Positions 18,801 to 27,620 are shown, numbered from the stretch's first letter. The stretch is 64,000 bases of DNA from Rummeliibacillus pycnus (GCF_002884495.1 NZ_KZ614145.1:1440423-1504422), one strand, 5' to 3'. Translations and numbers: made by a program. The notes: a model not told the origin generated them from the letters alone.

Positions 18801-20083
18801 TCACTAAGTACAGGAACGCATAATTCTCGGATTTCTTGAGGAATCTTATTCTTGATTTCTTTATAATCATGATCTTCTTGAGAAATTATAAGGATTCTTT
18901 TCCCTTCAGCTAAAAAATGAGAGACAAGATTAGAAATTGCGAATGTTTTCGCTTTTTTTGACTGCACATGAACTGATACCCCTACATCTTGTTCAATACG
19001 CTTAATAATTTCTTTTTGCTGATCATTTGTTGCTAACGGGAAGTATTGTTGGTTAGGTAGTAATTTTGGTAGGAAATTCTCTTTCTTAGCACTATTAAAA
19101 TGACGGTTTTTAGGATCAGTTCCTAAGATCACATGAACCGAATCTGGAAGTTCGAGCTTGTTTTGATCAATGGCTGTTATAATCTGTTGCAAATCATCTC
19201 TAATAATGGTTGAGCTTTTGGTACGTATGATTAACAGTGACTGATTGATAATAACAGGACCATTCGTTTCAATTGGTTCACTGTCATTTTCAATAAGCCT
19301 TCCGTTTGGATCTAGTAAATGAACAAATCGGTTTAGTTCACTTGACAAGTTATCTGTAATGCTTCTATTTTTAATATTGTGAAGGAATAACTCGATCTGC
19401 TCACGATTTGGTAAAGTTTTTAGTAAAAACAATTCTTGTTCAAACGTTAATTCTTTAGCTTTCTCTTTCATCGTGATTAAACCCGATTCCGTATGAAGAG
19501 ACAACTTAACAGTTGTCGTAAAGATCGGTAGCTCAATTGTTTCCTCTTTAGCTGTCCCTGGCCATTTTAATAATCCTTTTGCTAATACTAATTCGAGTGA
19601 ATCATTTTCCACTTCTAATTTTTTGTTCCATTCTAGAAGTTCATCATAGAGACTGAGTGCACGGTTCAATCTATTTTTTCTCTCTAACCATTCTTTCCAT
19701 TCTGATAGCTGTTTTGTGTCTATTTTAATGTGTACTTTGCTATTACCCTCTTGAAAAATCGATTCATCTATTTTCAATGCATGTTTGTACATTGGTGTAT
19801 TGGACTCTTTTTTAAAATTAGTAGCCATCCATCTGTCTAGCTCTGGGAATGGATTTTGACTTAAGTGTATAGCGTGTTCGAGACTCGGCTTATGTAATTC
19901 TAGTAGGTTTGTTGGTCGATCACACTTATTTCCCGTCTTGCATCCTTCAACTTCGCCTAGTTCAACCCAATTCCATGTTTTTTCATAGTCACGATATGAT
20001 CGAACCGGTTTCCCATTTAATGATGAGAGTGCTAATAAGTATTCAAAAAAACGTTTGGCTTTTTCATTCAATTGCTCTTTCAT
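15806..20083 (-). CDS. Giant helicase-like protein with dead ATPase motifs and a C-terminal Vsr/DUF559-like nuclease
   Basis: About 1425 aa. The N-terminal 340 residues resemble the leader domain of large SF1 helicase-nuclease proteins (LELVLAKGLLKW; GPVIINQSLLIIRTKS). The P-loop region near residue 376 should read GPPGTGKSHTIANL but here is SKKAKTFAISNL, followed by a well-kept SHFLAEGKRILIISQ. The Walker B/DEAD-equivalent near 1038 is VIIVDGSNHCDV instead of VIVDEASQ; GDSEQP near 1063 is retained. The second RecA domain is absent: the chain passes directly to a PD-(D/E)XK domain of the MTES_1575/Vsr type (YTIDLV near 1169, AVECDGEKWQG near 1184, WHIRAKDFY). The C-terminus (LGFETIDYRLQDGSLWVV...HPAWYTK) is a small domain often seen on such proteins. 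The middle is long coiled coil. ATG 20083 is preferred over GTG 20092 from the AGGGGTG site. Possible defence or DNA-repair role; inference. Confidence 0.8.
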   Translation of the reverse strand: MKEQLNEKAKRFFEYLLALSSLNGKPVRSYRDYEKTWNWVELGEVEGCKTGNKCDRPTNLLELHKPSLEHAIHLSQNPFPELDRWMATNFKKESNTPMYKHALKIDESIFQEGNSKVHIKIDTKQLSEWKEWLERKNRLNRALSLYDELLEWNKKLEVENDSLELVLAKGLLKWPGTAKEETIELPIFTTTVKLSLHTESGLITMKEKAKELTFEQELFLLKTLPNREQIELFLHNIKNRSITDNLSSELNRFVHLLDPNGRLIENDSEPIETNGPVIINQSLLIIRTKSSTIIRDDLQQIITAIDQNKLELPDSVHVILGTDPKNRHFNSAKKENFLPKLLPNQQYFPLATNDQQKEIIKRIEQDVGVSVHVQSKKAKTFAISNLVSHFLAEGKRILIISQEDHDYKEIKNKIPQEIRELCVPVLSDDTKTVRELEKSIHAIRDKLDSVDVQQLQANIEQNQQLLKQSLNSEESYRNHLQQYAQSEGTPISYENQRLFKFDVAKRLAETNVNYHWIEDELPLIMKFPLTDEEWLEFCTLQNSFQKEDAAIINATLPKLNEDIVHESTFKALLEEERKLHDEIDVQYILPINRIPEKKSSLLIMKALIEEIAEKHHLIEDETFTKFIEDLLSNEKRKEGWIQLLDELKQNNEKALALYDDLIQHKITLPKKLNSEIQLDLMIARERLLSGKKPSQLFFVGKGKTTKYLFQSAVLNGKPLSKLEHVVIIQKHLEYRNLITKLARLYNGTMYEIGIPGIDITWQNFPQLLDARIDVLIQIIDLVEQYQELSLKLQKEQLDNGEIFDLVFYDKLKMEIEHTLNYMKLEKWQEKYEDEIDRLVEVTNRENMHIIAKQFLYAMQEKDEEAWKILINELRDLHKVFQKIKKWRKYVDQLEQKLPLTVEKLTRHFGEIKIEKEQYLEAFVLKKMETWLNENADIDCNMMKEQLLNELSIQKKYSREIVRDAAWASQLARIKEEQKSVISTWKTNNGMNAPKFIRAKKKVIQNAQTIIPVWMMPIEQVLQNVSVTSERFDVIIVDGSNHCDVFSINTLLRGEKVIVVGDSEQPKYDKIGFNREAVAELMHRYIQDVPNRSLFDGDISFYEIVQQHVPLVELDDVVIDHLTQLEMQQQQEADQKENLETLCETAYEADVLKAILAKNYRVIPKVKVGGYTIDLVIEGVHDRLAVECDGEKWQGLTAYEENQQRLENLELAGWKFWHIRAKDFYGNQEKTMEGLWSKLTDLNILPVDTEETSKVLHDFSVNVENEQVPKIQFQIQNKKIPTKTTHENKLSDQFTTDKTTIEFIEEYQNALKKLNKEIPKNPTIIYTNQNKSELRKVSVSKINEIPPELIQNVLINGKISIVKFLNDLGFETIDYRLQDGSLWVVANEEIQPFMEKLEACNVSFRYISNGSQSTKGHPAWYTKIYY

Positions 20084-20306
20084 AATCGACACCCCTATCT
20101 TTTATACATTTTTCAGTAGGCTTTGTTTTACTTTACGGTTGTTTTTTATAGAAGTGTATATAAAAACTCCCTTAACTCTTAATATATATGCTTCAAGAAA
20201 TAGACTATTCCCTATTTTCATTTTGTATTTAATTTCTCACAATATATTTCAAATTTCGTCTGCATGAATCATTTTTATTACCGCCTGATTTAAAAAAATC
20301 CAAAAC

Positions 20307-20343
20307 AAAAATAGCCAAACGCGATTCATGTTTGACTATTTTC
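20307..20343. terminator. Terminator of the PfkB-family gene
   Basis: AAAATAGCCAAAC / GTTTGACTATTTT inverted repeat with flanking A/T runs. Confidence 0.8.
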
Positions 20344-20364
20344 ATCAATCATATAATTTCTTTC

Positions 20365-21303
20365 TTATAAGAATTCTTGAATTTCTTCTATAGTCGGCAA
20401 TCCTTGCATGGCGCCTTTTCTGGTTGTTGATAGTCCCCCAGAGATACTTGCAAAGCGAATCATCTTAGTAATTTCAGATTCTGAGAGGTCTGTTAATGTT
20501 TTCGCTGATTGATTTAATAAATAAAGAATTCCAGACATAAAGGCATCTCCTGCCCCAGTCGTATCAACCGGCTGACATCGTAAAGCTGGAATTGTCCTGA
20601 TTTGGCCATTAAATTGATACATACATCCTTCTGAACCTAATGTAACCAATATGAGCGATATATTGGACAGCTTGCTGATACCTTCTTCAATATTGTTACT
20701 ATCTGTTAAAAAGAAAAGCTCTTCATCTGAAACCTTTAAGACATCGATGAATGGAATTGTTGCAAGTATCGTTTCTTTAGCCTGTTCTTCCGAATCCCAA
20801 AGACTTGGTCGAAAATTTGGATCATAAGATAGTAACATCCCTGATTTTCTTGCCTTCTTCATTGCTTCCAAGGTAGCGGATTTGGAAGGCTCATAGATTT
20901 GTGAAATTGATCCAAAGTGAAAAATCTTATATTGTTTAAACAATGATTCATCTATTTCTTCCGTACGCAAAAATTGATCAGCACTTGGGTTTATGTAAAA
21001 ACTAAAATGACGTTCTCCTGAAGCCTCCAGTGAAACAAACGTTAGGCCCGTTCGTGCTTCTTCTGTAAAGATCATTGAATCTGTTTTTACACCGTACCCT
21101 TCAAGAGTTTGCTTCAAAAAATGTCCAAGTACATCGTCCCCAACTTTCCCAAGAAACATTGATTTTCCTCCAAGCTTGGCAACACCAACAGCAACATTTG
21201 CAGGTGCACCACCTGGAGACTTCTGATACGTCATATTCTCTGTGTCAAGAGGTATAAAATCAATGAGAGCCTCTCCCAAACATAAAACACCATTCATGTA
21301 CAT
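20365..21303 (-). CDS. PfkB-family sugar kinase, probable fructokinase
   Basis: A 312-aa ribokinase-fold enzyme. It has the N-terminal GEALIDFIP and SPGGAPANVAVGVAKLGG motifs and the C-terminal DTTGAGDAFMSG anion-hole and catalytic Asp motif. The GEALIDF/PGGAPANVA combination is typical of bacterial fructokinases (ScrK-like), which phosphorylate D-fructose to fructose-6-phosphate. ATG 21303 is 4 bases from AGGAGG and ATG 21297 is 10 bases away; the second may be the true start. No sugar transporter is adjacent, so the physiological substrate is unconfirmed. Confidence 0.85.
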   Translation of the reverse strand: MYMNGVLCLGEALIDFIPLDTENMTYQKSPGGAPANVAVGVAKLGGKSMFLGKVGDDVLGHFLKQTLEGYGVKTDSMIFTEEARTGLTFVSLEASGERHFSFYINPSADQFLRTEEIDESLFKQYKIFHFGSISQIYEPSKSATLEAMKKARKSGMLLSYDPNFRPSLWDSEEQAKETILATIPFIDVLKVSDEELFFLTDSNNIEEGISKLSNISLILVTLGSEGCMYQFNGQIRTIPALRCQPVDTTGAGDAFMSGILYLLNQSAKTLTDLSESEITKMIRFASISGGLSTTRKGAMQGLPTIEEIQEFL

Positions 21304-21457
21304 AGCACCTCCTCATATAAGGTAAATTACCCTCAACAATACTTAATGTCAATTGCACTTATTTTTCCATTATTCTTTGAAATTGTTTCATCATGGATAA
21401 AAACTATATAAAATCACCAGTTTCCTCTCTTTCCGTATGCACTTTTAACATCATAAA

Positions 21458-21492
21458 TAAAAACAGCCTAATCATACAAATTAGACTGTTAC
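21458..21492. terminator. Terminator of phaP
   Basis: AACAGCCTAA / TTAGACTGTT with A/T runs, 25 bases after the phaP stop on the minus strand. Confidence 0.75.
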
Positions 21493-21515
21493 CTTTCGAA
21501 AAAGATATTTAGCTG

Positions 21516-22004
21516 TTAAACTGCAAATAATCCTTTTTGTGCTTCTTTCAATTTCTTCGTTAACTCTTCAATTTTGGTAATTACTTCAAGCCGTTGTTGT
21601 TTTTGTTCCTGTAGTGCGTTTTTCACAGTAGCCTCTAAATGGTTATTTGTTTGTACGACAATATCTAAAATCGAATGATTTGGAATATTAACTAACTCTT
21701 GTGATTTATCCGTTATTTCTTGAACATTCTTGATCCATTTAGAAAATTGCTCGAATTGGTCATTACTTATAACTTCTTTTACACTACTTTGTACATTCTC
21801 TACTATTTCTTTTGACGCTTTTTTCGATTCTTCCTCAATTGTATTAATAGTTGTTATAGTAGATTCAATAAAATCCTTTTGATAGTTGAATGCTTGTAAT
21901 GTTTTATCTCCTACTTCTGTTTGAATTTGTTGCCATGTTTTTAAACTGTTTAACAATCCATCCCATATAATATCCACACTTTTTTCTACTTGTTCGTTTG
22001 CCAT
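21516..22004 (-). CDS. phaP: Phasin PhaP (PHA granule-associated protein)
   Basis: A 162-aa amphipathic, Gln/Glu/Lys-rich helical protein without membrane segments. It resembles Bacillus PhaP, which coats polyhydroxyalkanoate granules. Assignment leans on its position: first gene of a minus-strand phaP-phaQ pair divergent from phaR-phaB-phaC, the order known from Bacillus megaterium. GGGAGG lies before the ATG. Long heptad stretches (residues 60-160) agree with a granule-surface coiled coil. Confidence 0.82.
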   Translation of the reverse strand: MANEQVEKSVDIIWDGLLNSLKTWQQIQTEVGDKTLQAFNYQKDFIESTITTINTIEEESKKASKEIVENVQSSVKEVISNDQFEQFSKWIKNVQEITDKSQELVNIPNHSILDIVVQTNNHLEATVKNALQEQKQQRLEVITKIEELTKKLKEAQKGLFAV

Positions 22005-22067
22005 TACTTATTCCTCCCTTGTTTTCGTTCATTTATAATGAATGCAATCTATTGCATATCATCCAGA

Positions 22068-22478
22068 TTATGCTTCCTTTTCCCCTTTTTCTGTTGAAGC
22101 CTGATTAAGGGGAAAGAAAGGATTATATACTTGAAAGAAGTTATTCAACAAAGTTTGATACTGGCTTAATGACCCTGCCCACATATCCAAATATCGTTCT
22201 CCCTCCTCAGTTATTGAATAAATCCTTTTAGCAGGTCCTTTGGTCGTTGTATCCCAAACCGATGACACTAATGAGTCTTTTTCAAGTTTTCGAAGAAGAC
22301 GGTAAAAATTCCCCTGATCAATAGAATCTACACCAAATTGCGTAATCTTCTCGATCAATTCATAACCATGCGAATTCCAATTGCGTAAGTGTAACAACAT
22401 AAGCGGGATTAAGAAATTTTGAGGTGCACCCAGATTTGAACTACCTTTTTTATTCGGTCCTTTCCCTAATTCCATCAT
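22068..22478 (-). CDS. phaQ: PhaQ, PadR-like regulator of PHA genes
   Basis: A 136-aa protein with a winged-helix region (LRNWNSHGYELIEKI..FGVDSIDQGNFYRLLRKLEKDSLV) of the PadR type. In B. megaterium PhaQ represses the phaRBC and phaP-phaQ promoters and is released by PHB (family knowledge). The ATG pair at 22478/22475 is 5 bases after GGGAGG; an upstream in-frame start at 22493 overlaps that site. It lies upstream of phaP and divergent from phaR, so it can act on the shared 160-base spacer. Confidence 0.87.
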   Translation of the reverse strand: MMELGKGPNKKGSSNLGAPQNFLIPLMLLHLRNWNSHGYELIEKITQFGVDSIDQGNFYRLLRKLEKDSLVSSVWDTTTKGPAKRIYSITEEGERYLDMWAGSLSQYQTLLNNFFQVYNPFFPLNQASTEKGEKEA

Positions 22479-22641
22479 GTTCACCTCCCTCATTCATCAC
22501 TACACATAAATGTAATTTACACCTATGTCTCTATAAGTATGTTGACCGCTTAAAATAAATTACTATTCTTTTTTAATTCATATTTTTAGTAACAAGACCA
22601 TATGTTAGTTTTATGAATGGTTGAAAAGGAGATGAATTCTA

Positions 22642-23025
22642 TTGACTGCAACACTTGATCCTTTTAAATTTTGGAAGGAAATGTATGAAAAAACAGAAAG
22701 TACATGGAGAAGTTCCATCCAAAATACACTTGGAACAGAACAATTTGCTCAAAGTTTAGGGCAAATTCAAAATCAATATGTACAATATCAAGAATTGATC
22801 AAAACATTGACTGAATCTTATTTGAAAGAAGCAAATATTCCTAGTCGTGAAGAAGTAGCAAAAGTAGCATCCCTAATCATTAACGTTGATACAAAAGTTG
22901 ATGACTTAGAAGACCTAATCTATGAGCAAAAAGAAACAACATCCAATGAAATTGATCAACTAAAAAAAGATGTCAGCAATCTAGAACAAAAATTAGATCA
23001 AGTTCTCGAATTACTAAAAAAATGA
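22642..23025 (+). CDS. phaR: PHA synthase subunit PhaR (class IV)
   Basis: A 127-aa helical protein (TATLDPFKFWKEMYEKTEST) ending in a long coiled coil (DEIDQLKKDVSNLEQKLDQV-like). It matches PhaR, the small partner required by class IV PhaC of Bacillus. The start is TTG 22642 with AAAAGGAG 11 bases upstream; no ATG start is available. First gene of phaR-phaB-phaC. Confidence 0.9.
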   Translation: MTATLDPFKFWKEMYEKTESTWRSSIQNTLGTEQFAQSLGQIQNQYVQYQELIKTLTESYLKEANIPSREEVAKVASLIINVDTKVDDLEDLIYEQKETTSNEIDQLKKDVSNLEQKLDQVLELLKK

Positions 23026-23111
23026 AGCAATAACCACAATATCTATCAATCATAAATATTCTATTAACTATTAATTTCAAATAAAAATGATAAATTAAGG
23101 AGTGATTTTTT

Positions 23112-23894
23112 ATGTCAGCAACAGAACTAAAAGAAGTAAGACAAACTACCCTTTTTAAACCACTAGCAAATCAAGTAGCAATCGTTACAGGTGCGTCACG
23201 TGGAATTGGTGCAGAAATAGCAAAAGTATTAGCAGATAAAGGTGCAACAGTTGTTGCCACTTATAGCTCATCTGAAGAAAAAATGCAAAAAGTGATCCAT
23301 GAAATTACAGAAAAAGGCGGTCATGCAATTGCATTAAGAGCGAATGTTAGTGAAGCAGAAGATTCAAAACACCTAATAGAAGAAGTATTAAAACAGTTTT
23401 CTAAAGTAGATATTCTTATTAATAATGCTGGCATTACAAAAGATCGCTCATTCCGTAAAATGTCAAAAGACGAATGGGATCAAGTGATTAATGTCAATTT
23501 AAACGGGATTTTCCATACAACATCTGCAATTATTAATCACATGATTGAAAGAAAGTATGGAAGAATCATTAATATTAGTTCTATTATCGGCCAAGCTGGT
23601 GGCTTTGGTCAGACAAATTATGCGGCATCTAAAGCTGGCATACTAGGGTTTACGAAATCTCTTGCTTTAGAGACAGCTAAAAATGGGATTACCGTAAATG
23701 CCGTTTGCCCTGGGTTTATTGAAACAGAGATGGTTGCAGCCATGCCTGAAAATGTCAAAGAAAACATTGTTTCCAAAGTACCTATGCAACGATTAGGTAC
23801 AACAAGTGAAATAGCGGAAGCTGTTCTTTATCTCATTCAAGCGAGCTTCGTGACTGGACAGGAGATCAATGTAAATGGTGGATTATACATGTAA
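23112..23894 (+). CDS. phaB: Acetoacetyl-CoA reductase PhaB
   Basis: A 260-aa short-chain dehydrogenase with the cofactor motif TGASRGIG, NNAG and the catalytic NYAASK (Tyr-x-x-x-Lys). Its place between phaR and phaC points to NADPH-dependent reduction of acetoacetyl-CoA to (R)-3-hydroxybutyryl-CoA, the PHA monomer. A FabG-like 3-oxoacyl-ACP reductase would look similar; context decides. AAGGAG precedes the ATG. Confidence 0.9.
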   Translation: MSATELKEVRQTTLFKPLANQVAIVTGASRGIGAEIAKVLADKGATVVATYSSSEEKMQKVIHEITEKGGHAIALRANVSEAEDSKHLIEEVLKQFSKVDILINNAGITKDRSFRKMSKDEWDQVINVNLNGIFHTTSAIINHMIERKYGRIINISSIIGQAGGFGQTNYAASKAGILGFTKSLALETAKNGITVNAVCPGFIETEMVAAMPENVKENIVSKVPMQRLGTTSEIAEAVLYLIQASFVTGQEINVNGGLYM

Positions 23895-23930
23895 CGAATT
23901 AATACAAATTAAAAATGTAGGAGGTATCAT

Positions 23931-24989
23931 ATGCTTGCTTCAGATTTAAAGTCTCCAGCTGATGAAAGCTTGAAAAAGGTAAAAAGACTAACAGAAGTTT
24001 TCGTTATGGAGCCGGAGCCCCAAGTTGGTCAAACGCCAAAAGAAGTAATTTGGACAAAAAACAAAGCAAAATTATACCGCTATCAACCCGCAGTAAAAAA
24101 GACGAATAAAGTACCCATTTTGATGATTTATGCACTTATTAATAAGCCCTATATATTAGATCTGTATCCTGGCAATAGCTTAATCGAGCATTTATCAAAT
24201 AAGGGTCATGATGTCTATCTTTTGGACTGGGGGGTACCAGGCTATGAAGATCGCCATATGAAATTAGACGATTATATCGTTGACTATATTCCGCATGCGA
24301 TCAAAAAAGTGTTAAGAAAGTCAAAAGCAAAAGAAATAACCTTACTTGGGTACTGCATTGGTGGAACCATGTCAACAATTTTTACTGCACTGAATCCTCA
24401 TCTTCCTATACGTAATCTTGTTTTATTGACGAGTCCAATTGATTTTACGGATGCCGGGCTCTTTACAAAATGGTTGGATAAACGATACTTCCAACTCGAC
24501 AAGTTGGTAGATACATTAGGCAATATTCCATTTGAAATGATTGATTTTGGAAATAAATTGCTAAGTCCTATTTCAACTACGTATGGTCCTTATGTTTCGA
24601 TAGTGGATCGTGTAGAAGATGATAACTTTGTTTTAAACTGGAAACTGATGCAAAAATGGCTCAACGATGGTGTTCCATTCCCTGGTGAAGCTTATAGACA
24701 GTGGATTCGAGAATTCTACCAAGAAAATAAGCTCATTAATGATGAATTAGAAATTCGTGGAGAAAGAGTGAGATTAGCCAATATTAAGGCAAATCTTCTG
24801 AACATTTCTGCTACGCGCGATAACATTGCTCTACCAAATCAAGTTGCGCCGTTAAATGATAAAGTGTCCAGTCAAAATAAAACACTTCATAGCGTCGAAA
24901 CGGGTCATATATCAGTTGTCACCGGACGCAAAGCCATCAAAGAAATTCATCCTTATATTGAAAATTGGATCAATGAAAATTCAAAATAA
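23931..24989 (+). CDS. phaC: Class IV polyhydroxyalkanoate synthase PhaC
   Basis: A 352-aa alpha/beta-hydrolase with the PHA-synthase box GYCIGG carrying the catalytic Cys142. His in GHISVVTG near residue 325 and an Asp around 295 (SATRDNI) complete the triad by family position. The length (about 350-360 aa) and phaR neighbour are diagnostic of class IV synthases. It polymerises (R)-3-hydroxyacyl-CoA on the granule surface. AGGAGG lies 7 bases before the ATG and a terminator follows. Confidence 0.94.
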   Translation: MLASDLKSPADESLKKVKRLTEVFVMEPEPQVGQTPKEVIWTKNKAKLYRYQPAVKKTNKVPILMIYALINKPYILDLYPGNSLIEHLSNKGHDVYLLDWGVPGYEDRHMKLDDYIVDYIPHAIKKVLRKSKAKEITLLGYCIGGTMSTIFTALNPHLPIRNLVLLTSPIDFTDAGLFTKWLDKRYFQLDKLVDTLGNIPFEMIDFGNKLLSPISTTYGPYVSIVDRVEDDNFVLNWKLMQKWLNDGVPFPGEAYRQWIREFYQENKLINDELEIRGERVRLANIKANLLNISATRDNIALPNQVAPLNDKVSSQNKTLHSVETGHISVVTGRKAIKEIHPYIENWINENSK

Positions 24990-24997
24990 TTCCCAAA

Positions 24998-25035
24998 AAA
25001 GAAGCAACGGATTTACCCCGTCGCTTCTTTTCTTT
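24998..25035. terminator. Terminator after phaC
   Basis: AAAAGAAGCAACGG / CCGTCGCTTCTTTT stem followed by CTTTT; also usable by the converging Nudix gene. Confidence 0.85.
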
Positions 25036-25067
25036 TATTAGTATTTCCTTCAAGTTTAAACCATCTC

Positions 25068-25685
25068 TTATTTTATAGAGTCTATAAAGTGTTTTAATAT
25101 TCTAGCTGTTAATCCCCAAATTGTATACTTCTCATAATCATAAAACCATTCTTCCATTGAACGAGCTCTCCATTGATACTGAGTACCCTTCATAATTTTT
25201 TCAAAAGGAAAATCGGGCGAAGGTACTGGTTGAACCGATACTAAATGCATATATGGTTTATAATTTAATAACCATTTAATAGGTACCGTAAATACCTCTT
25301 CAACCTCTTCTTTGTTGTAGGAATGAATAATTTGATCATAATCAATGGTTGCAACAAATGGATAGACGACAAATGAAGGAGAAGCAATATAAGGACTTAA
25401 TGATCCTAAACTATTAACAGTGTTTGGGTCAATTCCTAATTCCTCATTTGTTTCTCGCAAAGCTGCAGAAAATGGCGACGGATCTGTTGGATCGATTCGA
25501 CCACCAGGAAAACTAATATCCCCTGGCTGTTTTCTCATTGTGTATGATCGTACCTCGAAAAGGATATGCCATTCTCCATGTACTTTCACTAATGGAATCA
25601 AAACAGCTGAACGAAAAGCGGTCTCTTCTCCTATGAATAGCGGTTGATTTTGTTTTAATTGTTGCTTCAGTTTGTCTAGGAACAT
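25068..25685 (-). CDS. Nudix hydrolase, probable CoA pyrophosphatase
   Basis: A 205-aa protein with a complete Nudix box starting GGRIDPTD and running through RETNEELGI (about residues 61-83). The preceding MRKQPGDISFPGG matches the UPF0035 signature of NUDT7/YeaB-type CoA pyrophosphatases, which hydrolyse CoA and its derivatives to 4'-phosphopantetheine and 3',5'-ADP. It converges on phaC; a link to acyl-CoA turnover is plausible but unproven. Start ATG 25685 has GAGGTGAG upstream. Confidence 0.85.
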   Translation of the reverse strand: MFLDKLKQQLKQNQPLFIGEETAFRSAVLIPLVKVHGEWHILFEVRSYTMRKQPGDISFPGGRIDPTDPSPFSAALRETNEELGIDPNTVNSLGSLSPYIASPSFVVYPFVATIDYDQIIHSYNKEEVEEVFTVPIKWLLNYKPYMHLVSVQPVPSPDFPFEKIMKGTQYQWRARSMEEWFYDYEKYTIWGLTARILKHFIDSIK

Positions 25686-25999
25686 GAATTTTCGCTCACC
25701 TCAAAATTTATGTTGTACTTATCGTATCATAAAAGTTTAATGGATAAATAGTTTAAGCTAATAATAAAAGTATGTCACCATCTGCAAAATATACTGGACA
25801 GCCTTAGTCCATTTATTTATACAAATATCACTTACTAGTAGTCTATTAGTAACAATTAAGAGTGTAATAATTTGAATAAATATAAACTATAGTTAGGTAA
25901 TTTAATGCATTATTTATGATGTACAGATTATTGGTTCAGTAATTATATTGAATCGCATAAACTATTTCGATACATGACAAATTATAAGGAGGAAATTAA
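25686..25999. other. Intergenic region upstream of the subtilase
   Basis: AT-rich; presumably contains promoters for the divergent Nudix and protease genes, but I see no clear -35/-10 pair or operator that I could defend. Confidence 0.4.
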
Positions 26000-27466
26000 A
26001 TGAAAAAGAAATTAGCAATGTTTTCAATCTGCTCTGCTCTATCATTGTCACTACTAGCTGGTGTTCCAACGATGAAAACAAAGGCTGCACAGGAGCAGGA
26101 ACATTATGTAATAGCGTACAAAGGGAAGCTACCTGATAAACTCTCAGAGTCTATATCAAAGGCGGGAGGTTCGGTAGAAAGGGTGATTCCTGAAATTGGT
26201 ATTGTAGAAGCTACATCCTCTGACACCACTTTTCTTTCAACTATAAAACAAAATACAAATGTTCAATCAGCTGGAAAAGAACTTCAAGCATACTTAGAAA
26301 CTGATCCGGATGATACTATTAATTTTACTCCTGGAACTCCAAATGGTCAGAAGGTTACATTGGACCCTAATGCAGAAAACTATTGGGACAAACAATGGGA
26401 CATGCAACGTTTAACTCATGATGGTGATTCATATAAGTTAAATAAAGGTAATCATGATACTGTTGTAGCCGTCATCGATACAGGAATCGATTTTAGCCAT
26501 CCTGATTTAAAAAATAATGCCGATTTGGCGGGATCAAAAACCTTTGTACCAGGTACAAAAGATGCTTGGGACCAAAATGGTCACGGAACACATGTTGCTG
26601 GATCGATTGCAGCAAATGGAAAGGTTAAAGGTGTAGGCCCTGATTTAACGGTCAGAGCATACCGTGTTTTTGGAGCAACTGGAGGAGCACAACAGTCATG
26701 GATTACCGATGCTATTGTAGCAGCAGCAAACGATGGAGTAGCAGTCATTAATATGTCCATTGGTGGATGGCGATGGATGGCTCATAACTTAGATGAAAAA
26801 GGTGATTCTGCTTCAATGGTAGCCTATCACCGTGCCGTTCAATACGCGATTCAAAAAGGAGTTACTGTTGTAGTGTCTGCTGGCAATGACTCAAAAAACT
26901 TGAATGATTTACATGATATGCAGGCGTATTGGAAAGATAACTACGGATTAGATATAAAAGGTCCTTCGCGTGTAGCACCAGCACAAATTCCTGGCGTTAT
27001 TACAGTATCGTCATCTAATGAATGGTCAAATAATAATATTGCATTTTACTCTAATTACGGCAGTACCATTGATGTAGCAGGTCCTGGAGGAGATAACGGT
27101 CCATTATATGATAGTTTATATCGTCAGAACCCAGCTGGAAACTATTTAGATAGACGTGATTTCACTTATCGTACATTGTCAACTTACCCTACTTATCCAG
27201 TAGGCGAGAATGCAACTACGAAATTCAGTGACGGGAAATGGCATGGCTACTCTTATTTACATGGAACTTCCATGGCAGCACCGAAAGTCGCTGGAGTTGC
27301 TGGAGTCATTAAAGCTGCTCACCCTGAGTATAATCCTGCGCAAGTAGCAGCTGCCATCAGAAAAAGTGCTATTGATTTAGGTAAAGTTGGAGAAGATCCA
27401 CTTTATGGATCAGGTGAAGTGAATATTTATAATTTCTTATCGAATGATAAATCTAAGGGTAAGTAG
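26000..27466 (+). CDS. Secreted S8 subtilisin-like serine protease
   Basis: A 488-aa preproprotein. Residues 1-29 are a Sec signal peptide ending TKA-A; residues 32-95 form an I9-like propeptide (HYVIAYKGKLP...). The catalytic triad is Asp160 in VIDTGID, His195 in NGHGTHVAGSIA and Ser424 in HGTSMAAPKVAG. An insertion of about 40 residues around 260-330 (WRWMAHNLDEKGDS...) and the Tyr/Arg-rich segment before Ser424 place it nearer to the lantibiotic-leader/intermediate subtilases than to classical subtilisin. It would act outside the cell after autoprocessing. AAGGAGG is 8 bases before the ATG. Monocistronic. Confidence 0.92.
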   Translation: MKKKLAMFSICSALSLSLLAGVPTMKTKAAQEQEHYVIAYKGKLPDKLSESISKAGGSVERVIPEIGIVEATSSDTTFLSTIKQNTNVQSAGKELQAYLETDPDDTINFTPGTPNGQKVTLDPNAENYWDKQWDMQRLTHDGDSYKLNKGNHDTVVAVIDTGIDFSHPDLKNNADLAGSKTFVPGTKDAWDQNGHGTHVAGSIAANGKVKGVGPDLTVRAYRVFGATGGAQQSWITDAIVAAANDGVAVINMSIGGWRWMAHNLDEKGDSASMVAYHRAVQYAIQKGVTVVVSAGNDSKNLNDLHDMQAYWKDNYGLDIKGPSRVAPAQIPGVITVSSSNEWSNNNIAFYSNYGSTIDVAGPGGDNGPLYDSLYRQNPAGNYLDRRDFTYRTLSTYPTYPVGENATTKFSDGKWHGYSYLHGTSMAAPKVAGVAGVIKAAHPEYNPAQVAAAIRKSAIDLGKVGEDPLYGSGEVNIYNFLSNDKSKGK

Positions 27467-27472
27467 AAACTA

Positions 27473-27508
27473 AGAAAACCGCTGAGAACAATCTTAGCGG
27501 TTTTTATT
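27473..27508 (+). terminator. Terminator after the subtilase
   Basis: AAAACCGCTgAGA / TCTTAGCGGTTTT stem with T run. Confidence 0.85.
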
Positions 27509-27569
27509 TTATATGAAGCTTTTTGTTTTAAGATTAGTAATGGGTCCACCCTATAACTACACATTACAA

Positions 27570-27620
27570 AAAGAAAGAACCTTCAATCCAAAGGTGAATT
27601 GAAGGTTCCTTATTTTTAAT
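27570..27620. terminator. Terminator downstream of mqo
   Basis: GAACCTTCAATcca / GAATTGAAGGTTC stem flanked by A and T runs, 50 bases beyond the mqo stop. Confidence 0.75.
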
